Assembly: GCA_017744515.1 (NCBI GenBank) | Contig: JAGIBF010000092.1 | Span: forward strand, 1-32,177 | Length of the DNA stretch: 32,177 nt | Direction: 5' to 3' | Source: Niastella sp. | GTDB taxonomy: Bacteria > Bacteroidota > Bacteroidia > Chitinophagales > Chitinophagaceae | Shown: positions 1-8,656 of the stretch, piece after piece | How the letters are laid out: each line of letters begins with the position of its first letter | Position numbering within the stretch: position 1 is the stretch's first letter | The notes under the pieces: generated by a model | The model's input: only the letters and a program-made list of their open reading frames with translations | Told to the model about the DNA's origin: nothing | The model's database searches: none | Position numbers and translations under genes: made by a program

Positions 1-59
<59 letters not shown>

Positions 60-227
60 GATCTTATTGAAATACAGCAAATTAAGCGTGAACGAGAGTG
101 ACCTGTAGCGGGCTGAGATGAATGCGTTAAAAAAAAGCAACTTGTTTATTTCTTAGTCTATCAACTATTTAGGATATTGTGTAGCTAACTATGAGGGTCA
201 TTTGCTACTTCCAATAACTTATTAACA

Positions 228-3008
228 ATGGACTTGGTAAAAGAGGAACGTCGGTTACAGGCATTGCAGTGTTACAACATACTCGACACTCCTCCTGAAG
301 AGGAATTTGATCATATTACCCGGTTAACGGCTTCCATCTTAAAAGTTCCCGTTGCCATCATTTCACTGATCGATGACACCCGGCAATGGTATAAATCAAA
401 AACCGGCCTGCTGATCAATGAAGTGCCGCGCGAACTGGCTTTTTGCAATTTCACCATTCAGCAAACGCAGATGCTGGAAGTGGAGGACGCTGCCAAAGAT
501 CCCCGCTTTCGTACACACCCGATGGTGGTTGCCGATCAGGGCATCCGCTTCTATGCCGGTTACCCATTGATCGATGATGAAGATTTTGTGCTCGGCACTT
601 TTTGCATAGTAGATTATGTGCCCAGGAGACTCACGCCCTCCGAAAAAGAGCAGTTTCTGCTGCTGGCGCAAGCGGCAACAGCGCTTATCAAGAATTATAA
701 AAAGAAGAATGAAGCGCAGCAATTTGAACGGATCTTTAATGTATCTACCGATTTTGTTTGTTTGTTCAACCGAAATGGCGCCATCCTCAAAGCGAATCCT
801 GCTTTTTACCGATCTGTTCCCATAGATAAGGATGAACACCAGCCCCAGGCTTCTTTTTTCCCACTGGTACATCCAGCCGACCGGGCAGCCACCCTGGTGC
901 TCTTCCAGGAGTGCCATGTATATAACGCTCCTATCCATTTCACCCATCGCATACAGTCGCGGCTCAACCGATACCGAACGATACAATGGACGATCACCAT
1001 CGAAGACCCTTCGGGACACCTCATCGCCATTGGACGTGATATAACGGAGGAAAACCGGGAAAGGTCCATGCTGGCCGCCTTTGTGGAGCATGCACCGGTA
1101 GCGGTAGCCATGTTCGATACGGAATTGCGCTACCTCGCCGTGACCAACCAATGGCTGGTGGAAAATAACCTCCAGGAACAGCAGCTCATTGGCAAACATC
1201 ATTATGATGTAGTACCCAACCTACCCGATGAATGGAAGGCGATTCATCAAAAATGCCTTGCTGGTGCAGTAGAGTTTTGTGAAGAGGATGTATGGCGGCC
1301 TGCCGGCGCCACCGAAGACCGGTACATTCGCTGGAGTGTTCGTCCCTGGTACAATCAATTGAATGGCTCCATCGGTGGCATCCTTATTCAAACGCAGGAC
1401 ATCACCGAAGCGGCCCGGCAACGGAGCGAATTAAAACGGGCCAAACTGCAGGCCGAACAAGCCAGCATGGCGAAAAGTGGATTCCTGGCGAATATGAGCC
1501 ATGAGATCCGCACACCACTCAATGGCATCATCGGTTTCTCCGATCTGTTACAGGAAACACCACTCAACCTCATCCAGTCGCAATACAGCAGCATCATTAA
1601 CCAGTCGGCCAATACCCTGCTCGGTATCATCAACGACATCCTCGACTTTTCCAAGATAGAATCGGGAAAGTTGGAGCTGTATCCGGAGAAAACGAATCTA
1701 TATGACCTGATCTGCGAAACGGTCAATCTCATAGCTTTTCAAACGCAGCAAAAAGGTGTGGAAGTAATTCTGAATACTTCCTTCCGGCTACCCGAATACG
1801 CATTTATCGATCCCTTACGGGTGAAGCAGGTACTTACCAACCTCCTCGGTAATGCCGTGAAGTTTACCGAACAGGGTGAGATTGCTGTTACGGCAGCGCC
1901 TGTTCGCACGTACGACAATGGGTTGATGGATATTCTTTTCGAGGTACGCGATACCGGTATAGGCATCAACAAGGAACATTGTACTACGATATTTGAATCT
2001 TTTTCACAGGCAGACCCCAGTACCACCAAAAAGTATGGCGGAACGGGCCTGGGCCTCACCATCAGCAACCAATTGCTGAAAATGATGCACAGCCACCTGG
2101 CGCTATCGAGTGAACCAGGCAAAGGCAGCACTTTCTCTTTCGTACTCAAGGTCTCTACTGAAGGCAAAACGCTTTTGCAAGTGTTAAAACAGCCTGATAT
2201 TCATTCGGCTTTGATAGTGGATAGCAACACGGGCAGCCGGCAGTTGATAGCCGACCTGCTCGCGGCAAAGCATGTTGAAACAGTGCAGGCCGACACAGCC
2301 GGCATGGCTATTGCGCTTATTGAAAAGCAGGCATTTGACGTAGCATTTATCAACTACAACATGCCCGGCATGAATGGTATCGAGATCATCAGGCATGTGC
2401 GGCAACAGGCCGGCCCTTCCACGAAAAGACTGAAAATAGTATTGCTCTGTACCGTGTTTGAAGTGGAACAATTTTCATTGAACAGCCAGTCACTCGATAT
2501 TTACAATTACCTGTTGAAACCGGTACGATTGCACCAACTTTTTCAAAGTATCAGCAACTCACAGGTGCAACGTGAAGAAAAGGTAATTACCGGCCCGCCT
2601 CAGGCCACGCATCGTGCCAACCTGGCATTGAAAGTGCTCATTGCAGAAGACAATATGGTGAATAAAATATTTACCCGTACCCTCATTGAACGTTTATTGC
2701 CTGCCGCTACTGTTTATGAAGCCAGCAATGGGCGGGAGGCCGTAGAAGTCTGCGCGCGCATTGTACCTGACCTGGTATTACTGGACGTACAAATGCCTGA
2801 AATGAATGGTATAGAGGCTTGTAAACACATCCGCCAACAGGAAGCCATGGGTAACAAACCGGTCATTGCTTTGACTGCCGGCAATGTAAAAGGTGACCGG
2901 GAAATTTGTTTGCAGGCAGGTATGAATGACTTTCTCGTAAAACCTTTTGTAGCGAATGACCTGGATACGATACTCAAAAAATGGGGCTTTACTCTCCCCC
3001 GGGAATAA
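228..3008 (+). CDS. Soluble hybrid sensor histidine kinase (GAF-PAS-PAS-HisKA-HATPase-REC-REC)
   Basis: A 926-residue cytoplasmic hybrid kinase with no signal peptide or membrane segment. The order is a GAF domain (about 20-160), two PAS domains (about 165-275 and 285-395), a short helix, then HisKA with the H-box MSHEIRTPLNG (phospho-accepting His425). The HATPase domain follows, with N-box Asn542, DTGIGI and GGTGLGL. Two receivers end the protein. REC2 is intact (LIAEDN, Asp853 in LLDVQMPEMNG, Lys in LVKPF). REC1 has Asn709 where the phospho-acceptor Asp should be, and only one acid in its N-terminal pair (LIVDSN), so it is probably a pseudo-receiver. Family knowledge: autophosphorylation of His, then transfer to the receiver Asp or to a separate Hpt protein. 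No cognate regulator is adjacent. The stop overlaps the 3' end of the convergent WG gene by 20 bases. The input signal is unknown. Confidence 0.95.
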   Translation: MDLVKEERRLQALQCYNILDTPPEEEFDHITRLTASILKVPVAIISLIDDTRQWYKSKTGLLINEVPRELAFCNFTIQQTQMLEVEDAAKDPRFRTHPMVVADQGIRFYAGYPLIDDEDFVLGTFCIVDYVPRRLTPSEKEQFLLLAQAATALIKNYKKKNEAQQFERIFNVSTDFVCLFNRNGAILKANPAFYRSVPIDKDEHQPQASFFPLVHPADRAATLVLFQECHVYNAPIHFTHRIQSRLNRYRTIQWTITIEDPSGHLIAIGRDITEENRERSMLAAFVEHAPVAVAMFDTELRYLAVTNQWLVENNLQEQQLIGKHHYDVVPNLPDEWKAIHQKCLAGAVEFCEEDVWRPAGATEDRYIRWSVRPWYNQLNGSIGGILIQTQDITEAARQRSELKRAKLQAEQASMAKSGFLANMSHEIRTPLNGIIGFSDLLQETPLNLIQSQYSSIINQSANTLLGIINDILDFSKIESGKLELYPEKTNLYDLICETVNLIAFQTQQKGVEVILNTSFRLPEYAFIDPLRVKQVLTNLLGNAVKFTEQGEIAVTAAPVRTYDNGLMDILFEVRDTGIGINKEHCTTIFESFSQADPSTTKKYGGTGLGLTISNQLLKMMHSHLALSSEPGKGSTFSFVLKVSTEGKTLLQVLKQPDIHSALIVDSNTGSRQLIADLLAAKHVETVQADTAGMAIALIEKQAFDVAFINYNMPGMNGIEIIRHVRQQAGPSTKRLKIVLLCTVFEVEQFSLNSQSLDIYNYLLKPVRLHQLFQSISNSQVQREEKVITGPPQATHRANLALKVLIAEDNMVNKIFTRTLIERLLPAATVYEASNGREAVEVCARIVPDLVLLDVQMPEMNGIEACKHIRQQEAMGNKPVIALTAGNVKGDREICLQAGMNDFLVKPFVANDLDTILKKWGFTLPRE

Positions 3009-4254
3009 AGATCTTGCCGGTTTCTTTGTCCATATATCCACGATAACCATTGGGCATTTCTACGTACCATGCTTTAAGGCGCTGCTCCTCGGCCAGTACC
3101 TGCTTCAGCACCGGCTTACTGAGCTCTGTAAGATCTCTTCTTAAAACCCCTGTTTTATTGTTCAGCGTTGTTTCCAGGAAAAAGGAATGAACTTTCAACT
3201 CCCCGATATTATCGTATATAAACGGTACCAGTACTTCTCCTTTAAGACCAATAATACCGGCTTTACCATCTTTTACTGCTTTTATAAGAGCGGGTATTTT
3301 ATTTACCTCATCGTAAAACGAGACCTTTTCAACGTCTGCATAACCTTTCACTTCAAAAGTCTGATGTACTTTGGTACCTCCGGAACTACGGGTCTCGATG
3401 CTCAGTTTCCAGTTGCCGCCGCCCAGGTTGTACACATACAGGTCTTTCGGGTCCCACCGCTGATCATTATCATTTGTCGTCTCCATCCTGGCGACACCAG
3501 CCCCTCCTTGCTCCTTGCTACCTGCCTGGGGCTTTGATGGCTGTATGGGTTTGCCATTATAGTCGAGGTATTTCGTTACTCCTTTAGCCGTTACAGCAAT
3601 AGCTATTTTATTATAGCGAAAGGTTTGTACGATCTCATCGTATTGGGCGGGAACGGTCCAGGTGCCGGTTTTGGCATCGAGCACACCAAACTTACCATTT
3701 GTTTTTACTACCGCTTTAGTGGTTAACCCTTCATACTGCCTGGGCAAAAACTAGGCAATGCCCTGGTAAATACCTTTACCCAGTTGTTTGCCGGTAATGC
3801 CGCTGATGAAGATCGTCTGCGTATCTTTTTGAATAATGAATATTTTGTCGGCACAGTGGCAATAATGCCAAATTTGGTCATAAGGTTCTTGTGATACTAC
3901 TTTGCCGGTCCTGAGATCAAGTAGAACGAATTTTTGATACCCTTCCCTGGTATATCCGTTGGCTTTTGTATACCCCCGACCAAACCCTTCCGCTTGCACG
4001 TACAACTTATCGTATGTAAAGCCGGTGAGGGTTTTCCCATCGCGGCCAATGGCGCCGTATCTTTTATCTTTAATGGCTATGGCGTAAGATTCTTTGTCAA
4101 AAAAAACAGTAGTGTCGAATTGCGGCCTGGCAATAACTTCGAGATTGGCATTGGTCAATCCCCAACGATGACCATCAGAATAGGGATAAATGATCGTTTG
4201 TGCAGTACTTTTCAGTGAAAATAGTATCAGGGACAGATAAGCGATGTTTTTCAT
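2989..4254 (-). pseudogene. WG-repeat exported protein gene interrupted by an in-frame amber codon
   Basis: Two minus-strand open frames, 4254-3751 (167 residues from MKNIAYLSL) and 3747-2989, lie in the same frame. Only a TAG at 3753-3751 and a TTT codon separate them; the second would need a TTG start. Read through, they give one protein of about 421 residues. It has a signal peptide (MKNIAYLSLILFSLKSTAQ) and WG/KWGFID-type repeats on both sides of the stop: HRWGLTNANLEVIARPQFD, KRYGAIGRDGK, GKFGVLDAKTGTWTVPAQYD and GKAGIIGLKGEVLVPFIYD. A C-to-T change of CAG to TAG would explain the break. WG-repeat proteins form beta-rich exported domains of mostly unknown function. It could be a true pseudogene, a read-through gene or a sequencing error. 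I chose the Met at 4254 because it begins the signal peptide. The upstream open frame to 4335 overlaps the divergent deacetylase. Confidence 0.8.
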
Positions 4255-4333
4255 ATATACGGATTGGGGTATAAAGATATATAACAGCCCGAAAAATACA
4301 AGTAGTATATTTAGTCGACCAAAGGGCATTACC

Positions 4334-5107
4334 ATGGCAAATAAGTTATTGTTACTGCTGTTGCTTCATGCATCTTTATTTTGTGATGCACAAAGAGCAC
4401 AAAACAAAAGAACTATTCTTTTTGTGGGAGCTCATCCTGATGACGAAACTGCCATCAGTGAAGTGCTGCATAAATATGCAAAATCGGGAAATAAAGTTTT
4501 TATAATCATTGCAACGGATGGTAAAGATGGTACAAGGGTTACAAAAATTCCTGCCGGAGATTCATTAGGTACGCTGAGAAAGGCTGAGTCGGCCTGCGGC
4601 TGTAAGGCATTGGGCGTAGAACCTCCGATATTCCTGGGAATAGAAAGACTGGATACAAAAATAGGAACAGGCAAATATTTTATAGAACATCAGCGATTCA
4701 TGGATTCGTTGAAAGTAAAAATACCTTTACTTAATCCCAATATAATAATAACTGCCGGACCTGATGGTGACACGCATCACTCAGAACACATTGTCGCAGG
4801 CGCTACTGTAACTGAATTGCTTCTTGCTGAAGGTTGGGTGAAAAAATATCCGTTATATCATTTTGCCTGGGTAAAAGGGACGGAATCTGTGGATGATGGC
4901 GGCTATGTGGATGACCAGTATTATAATGTAAAAATCAGTTTTACAACGGAAGATGAAAAGAAAGCAATAGAAGCTTTGAATTGCTATGTGACGCAATATA
5001 CCGCCGAAGAATTAAAACAAGAAGCAGCTAATAAGTTGAAAGACACATCCAATGCCATTTACTTCAGAAAGTTTGTAGTGAAGAAAGGATTGAAGAATGA
5101 TTTTTGA
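4334..5107 (+). CDS. Secreted PIG-L family LmbE-type deacetylase
   Basis: A 257-residue protein with an N-terminal signal peptide (MANKLLLLLLLHASLFCDAQ). It then has the PIG-L/LmbE zinc motif AHPDDE (His34, Asp36, Asp37) and the second metal motif HHSEH. The family removes N-acetyl groups from N-acetylglucosamine-like sugars or related substrates; the substrate here cannot be read from the sequence, and an exported location suggests an extracellular or periplasmic glycan. The frame is open from 4244, but the ATG at 4334 directly precedes the hydrophobic signal core and leaves a normal divergent intergenic space with the WG gene, so I chose it. The gene is monocistronic and faces the convergent methyltransferase gene, 13 bases away. 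Confidence 0.9.
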   Translation: MANKLLLLLLLHASLFCDAQRAQNKRTILFVGAHPDDETAISEVLHKYAKSGNKVFIIIATDGKDGTRVTKIPAGDSLGTLRKAESACGCKALGVEPPIFLGIERLDTKIGTGKYFIEHQRFMDSLKVKIPLLNPNIIITAGPDGDTHHSEHIVAGATVTELLLAEGWVKKYPLYHFAWVKGTESVDDGGYVDDQYYNVKISFTTEDEKKAIEALNCYVTQYTAEELKQEAANKLKDTSNAIYFRKFVVKKGLKNDF

Positions 5108-5120
5108 TGAGCAGCCGCTC

Positions 5121-6302
5121 TCAGGAAGCCACTACTTTTGATTCCGAGCGGGTGCCACTGTACAATTCATATTCCAGCAGTCGGCAGTCGATAATACTGG
5201 TATAAAACTCTATACGCCTTGTTGCTTTCAGGCCGATCTTCTTGGCCAGTTCAAGATTACCGGTAAATACATAGCCAAAATAACCGCCGCATTTTTGCTT
5301 CATGAAGTCTCCAATACGGCTATATGTTTTTTCCAATTCCGCTATTTCTCCCAACCGCTCTCCGTATTCAGGGTTCACATAAAAGATGCCAGGCACATTG
5401 GGCGGCACCTCTGTAGCGGCAAAATCACAAACGTCAAACTCAATCAGATTGGCCACACCAGCAGCCACTGCATTCTTACGGGCATTCTCGATGGCCCTGG
5501 CGCTGTAATCGGTAGCGATGATGCGAAGACCGGGCACGTCTTTGATCTGCTCTTCCAGCCGCGCATCCTCTTGAAAGTATACCTGTTCATCATATCCCTG
5601 TAAGTGCATAAAAGCATAGTTGGTCCTGAACAAGCCGGGCCTGCGGTTGGTAGCGATCATGGCGGCTTCGATAGCAATGGTGCCGGAGCCACACATAGGA
5701 TTTACGAAAGGGCTCACCCTATCCCACCGGGTAGCATAAATGGTGCAGGCAGCCAGTGATTCCAGCATTGGCGCCTGGCCGGGTATTTTGCGGTATCCAT
5801 GACGGGCGAGTGAATCGCCCGAGGTATCGACAAACACTTCAGCCTTTTCTTCCTTCCAAAACAAATGGATCACGGTGCCGGTTAAAGCAGAACCGGTAGA
5901 AGGGCGTATTCCTTTTTTGTCGCGCAGCCTGTCGACAATGGCGTCTTTCACACGCAGGTTGGCGTACATGTTGTTATTGATGCTGTCGTTGCTGACATTG
6001 CTGGTAATAGAGAAATAGCCTCCATCTGGTAAGATGTCTTCCCAGGGATAGTGCAGCAAGGTCTTATACACCTCGTCGGCATTACGAGCTTCGAATGACT
6101 GAAGACTATACAACACCTGGCTGGCACAACGGAGGTTCAGGTTGAGCCGGATACACTCATTGACCGTTGCTTTTAACTTTACGCCGGTAACAAAAGTTTC
6201 CAGGATGTCAAAGCCAAGCTCCTTTACCTCTTGTTCGAGGTAAGGCATCGTTCGTTTATGACAGGTAATGGTGACAGCCCCCGGCGTGGTGTAAATATTC
6301 AT
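5121..6302 (-). CDS. THUMP-domain class I SAM-dependent RNA methyltransferase (RlmL N-terminal-like)
   Basis: A 393-residue protein with an N-terminal ferredoxin-like/THUMP RNA-binding region (about 1-155) and a Rossmann methyltransferase domain. The SAM motif I region reads NPMCGSGTIAIEAA. The catalytic motif IV reads NPEYGERLGE, where the family usually has NPPYGER; the Glu is clear from the codons. The Bacteroidota proteins of this family resemble the N-terminal half of E. coli RlmL, which makes m2G2445 in 23S rRNA, so an rRNA guanine N2-methyltransferase is likely but not proven. Only the single-domain form is present; there is no RlmK part. A consensus promoter at 6309-6340 leaves only 6 bases between the -7 box and the ATG. 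Confidence 0.9.
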   Translation of the reverse strand: MNIYTTPGAVTITCHKRTMPYLEQEVKELGFDILETFVTGVKLKATVNECIRLNLNLRCASQVLYSLQSFEARNADEVYKTLLHYPWEDILPDGGYFSITSNVSNDSINNNMYANLRVKDAIVDRLRDKKGIRPSTGSALTGTVIHLFWKEEKAEVFVDTSGDSLARHGYRKIPGQAPMLESLAACTIYATRWDRVSPFVNPMCGSGTIAIEAAMIATNRRPGLFRTNYAFMHLQGYDEQVYFQEDARLEEQIKDVPGLRIIATDYSARAIENARKNAVAAGVANLIEFDVCDFAATEVPPNVPGIFYVNPEYGERLGEIAELEKTYSRIGDFMKQKCGGYFGYVFTGNLELAKKIGLKATRRIEFYTSIIDCRLLEYELYSGTRSESKVVAS

Positions 6303-6308
6303 ACTGCG

Positions 6309-6340
6309 CGAAAGTAGAACATCAGGCTGGTTGTAGCAAA
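6309..6340 (-). promoter_or_regulatory. Bacteroidota-type promoter of the THUMP methyltransferase gene
   Basis: On the minus strand, TTTG (6340-6337) is followed by 20 bases and then TACTTTCG (6316-6309). This fits the TTTG-N19/20-TAnnTTTG consensus with one mismatch in the last box. The ATG begins at 6302, six bases after the -7 box, so transcription should start at or within a few bases of the start codon. Confidence 0.6.
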
Positions 6341-6354
6341 AGTTGTGGATGGGG

Positions 6355-7428
6355 TTACCATTTCAATGCAGAGGAACTGATCACTTTTGTTTGGGGGTTT
6401 AGCGTATAAAGGATCTTATCATCAGATGAAACCGAAAAATCAACAATGTCATTCTTTAAGTTGATCTCTTTTACAGGGTTTCCTTCCCAGTCATATACCC
6501 ATATTCTATTGCCATAAAACTGGTGAAACGATTGAAAGGAATAGCCGGAAAACAACAAATAGCAATACCTGGCGGTAACGTGGCCCTTCAGGAAACCGTA
6601 CCGTGTGTCCCGGCCCGGTGTAGCTTCCGTTACCCCTGCGTTATTTTCGAAAGGTGCAAGTTTTGGCAAAAACCCTACTGGCCCCTTGATCTTCATATAC
6701 TTTACGTTGTCAAGATCGAACAGCTCTAATTGATCGGAATACCGGCCGGCCAGCAGGAGCTTTTTCTTATCCGGCTTTAGCAGCATAAAGCTCTCATACG
6801 ACATTTTATTTACCCTGGCCGAGCCAATATTGGAATCCTGCTGATAAGACAACAGCTGTTTATTGCGTGTACTATCCAGAAAATTGATATATACGAGCTT
6901 TTCATCTGTATCATAATTACCACTGAGCAATGCTTCATTCCGGTTCAACAGCATGGCATCGTAATAAAAGACCTGCGGTGTGATACGATACTCCGAATAG
7001 TATTCTACCCCTGCATTACTTTTTAGTACTGTGTCTATGTTGGCTACAATAAAGCCATTTTTACCTACATCGAACACCCATACCAAACTGTCGGAAATAC
7101 CAAAGGACATAAATGCCATAGTTCCCCCTTTTCTTCGGCTTGCAGGCAGGATATTATTAACTGCTTTTTTTCGAACAATATCGAATACCCGCACATGGTG
7201 AGGGTTACGGTTGAGGTTGTTCATCACCAGCAGCAGCGAATCCCTGTATATGGTCATCAATTGAGGCATCGGCAGATCAACATCGATCAACCTGGTTTCT
7301 ACCTGAGGAGAAGTATCGGGGAGCTTTTCTACATCGTTTATATTCTTTACGTTGCTACGCGCAGTAGAGCAAGCATAAATAACAACCGTAATATACAAGA
7401 GGAGTAAAAAGTTGCGTATTTTAGACAT
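6355..7428 (-). CDS. BF3164-like lipoprotein, six-bladed beta-propeller type
   Basis: A 357-residue protein with a hydrophobic N-terminus ending in a lipobox-like VIYACS (Cys20), so it is probably an exported lipoprotein. The rest is beta-rich with recurring segments such as VRVFDIVRKKAV, VWVFDVGKNGFIV, LELFDLDNVKYMKI and RIWVYDWEGNPVKEINLKNDIVDFSVSSDDKILYTL. This pattern matches the TolB/BF3164-like six-bladed propeller lipoproteins common in Bacteroidota. Their function is unknown. It lies upstream of the methyltransferase gene on the same strand with a 52-base gap that holds that gene's own promoter, so they are probably separate transcription units. It is divergent from the DUF4345-like gene. 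The assignment rests on overall pattern rather than a catalytic motif. Confidence 0.75.
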   Translation of the reverse strand: MSKIRNFLLLLYITVVIYACSTARSNVKNINDVEKLPDTSPQVETRLIDVDLPMPQLMTIYRDSLLLVMNNLNRNPHHVRVFDIVRKKAVNNILPASRRKGGTMAFMSFGISDSLVWVFDVGKNGFIVANIDTVLKSNAGVEYYSEYRITPQVFYYDAMLLNRNEALLSGNYDTDEKLVYINFLDSTRNKQLLSYQQDSNIGSARVNKMSYESFMLLKPDKKKLLLAGRYSDQLELFDLDNVKYMKIKGPVGFLPKLAPFENNAGVTEATPGRDTRYGFLKGHVTARYCYLLFSGYSFQSFHQFYGNRIWVYDWEGNPVKEINLKNDIVDFSVSSDDKILYTLNPQTKVISSSALKW

Positions 7429-7490
7429 AAACAGATTTTATAAAATATCCACCTGATAAAGATATTTCAATCAGTCAAAAAGAACAATCA

Positions 7491-7883
7491 TTGATACGCC
7501 ACACTTCAAAGAACCTGCATTTGACCGTCTCGATACTTGTTATCATACCCATCGCGCTGGCCTATGGTGTATACCCGCAAAGGATGCTGCCGTGGCTGTT
7601 TGATTTTAAAGTAGACAATATCAACATGGGAAATATTTTCAGGGGTATGATGGGTTTATACCTGGCCATGTCCGTGATTTGGATGATGGGCATTATCAAA
7701 CCCCGGTTATGGGCCACGGCTACCATTACCAATATTGCTTTTATGGGAGGGCTGGCTCTTGGCAGGTTAGTAAGCCTGGCTTTAGATGGGATTCCGGGCA
7801 TTTATTTTTTGATAGGATTGGCGTTGGAGTCGGTTCTTGCTCTATGGGGATTAAGCAATTTAAAGAAGTACAAAACTGATTAA
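7491..7883 (+). CDS. Small four-helix membrane protein, DUF4345-like
   Basis: A 130-residue protein with about four hydrophobic segments (near residues 10-30, 48-68, 74-95 and 103-123). The sequence around FRGMMGLYLAMSVIWMMGIIKPRLW and GLALGRLVSLALDGIPG fits the DUF4345 family of small integral membrane proteins, whose function is unknown. The start is unusual: no ATG exists before the first membrane helix. The best candidate is TTG at 7491; the frame is open back to a stop at 7428. The next gene follows after 34 bases on the same strand and may be cotranscribed, though nothing links their functions. Confidence 0.75.
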   Translation: MIRHTSKNLHLTVSILVIIPIALAYGVYPQRMLPWLFDFKVDNINMGNIFRGMMGLYLAMSVIWMMGIIKPRLWATATITNIAFMGGLALGRLVSLALDGIPGIYFLIGLALESVLALWGLSNLKKYKTD

Positions 7884-7917
7884 TGCAACTACAGCTAAAT
7901 GATCCTATATTGCTACT

Positions 7918-8616
7918 ATGATAGACCTATCTCATGCTGAGCATCAAATTCACTGTGTCACGAATTTTGAAGACCTTGTATCTACACCCTTCAATGGAAT
8001 AGTCAATGCTATTTGTTGGATGCGTAAACTAACAGGTGATTTTTCTGAGATTGTTAGAAAGGTAACGCTAAACGGAAATATAACGACGATTGAACAAGAA
8101 GAACTTTGTGCACTTCCCTTGAGTGAACAAGGGCACCTTGCCCGTGAAATTCTTTTAAATGACTGGAAGCTATTGGAAGCTCATGACGCATCGCCAATTC
8201 TTAATGTGATCAAGTACTATGACCAGGATGATACCTACCCGTTTTTTCCAACCGATGTTTATTCTTTTCATGTAGACCGCTCTCCCATACCGACCGATAC
8301 CTTTTTGTGTACCTACTATGGCGATTCGAGTGAAATATTGCCAAACTCCAAAGGCAAAAAGAAAGTACTTATTCCGGAAATACGGGAGGAACTCAAAAAA
8401 CTATATCATGGATCAGCGGATGGTTTTGAATCATTCCTGAGTGAACATTTCTTTGATCTCCACTATCAGGCTGAGCCTGATGCACGTCCGATAAGCCTGG
8501 GCATTGGCCACCTATGGAGATTGGCGGTGGATCATCCTGAAAGCAAGGTCCCTCCTTGCCTTCACCGTGCACCAAAGGAAAGATCCGGACAGCATCGATT
8601 ATTGATGATCTGTTGA
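7918..8616 (+). CDS. DUF1826-like protein
   Basis: A 232-residue protein without signal peptide or membrane helices. The segment YSFHVDRSPIPTDTFLCTYYGDSSEIL and the C-terminal CLHRAPKERSGQHRLLMIC resemble the two conserved blocks of DUF1826 proteins (FHVD...LLCTY.G and a terminal HRSPP...RLLL). That family is poorly characterised. In proteobacteria I recall it beside zinc-homeostasis genes, but no Zur, CobW or ZIP gene is seen here. The length is normal for the family and the protein looks complete. It ends 40 bases before the convergent SDR stop. The assignment comes from memory of the motif pattern and is only moderately certain. Confidence 0.65.
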   Translation: MIDLSHAEHQIHCVTNFEDLVSTPFNGIVNAICWMRKLTGDFSEIVRKVTLNGNITTIEQEELCALPLSEQGHLAREILLNDWKLLEAHDASPILNVIKYYDQDDTYPFFPTDVYSFHVDRSPIPTDTFLCTYYGDSSEILPNSKGKKKVLIPEIREELKKLYHGSADGFESFLSEHFFDLHYQAEPDARPISLGIGHLWRLAVDHPESKVPPCLHRAPKERSGQHRLLMIC

Positions 8617-8656
8617 AAATAAGTATTAGAAATCCTACGATAGTGAATCCGTTGAT

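Noticed and set aside
396..1202. 268-residue open frame antisense to the histidine kinase
   Set aside because: It lies wholly inside conserved GAF/PAS coding sequence on the other strand and shows no family.
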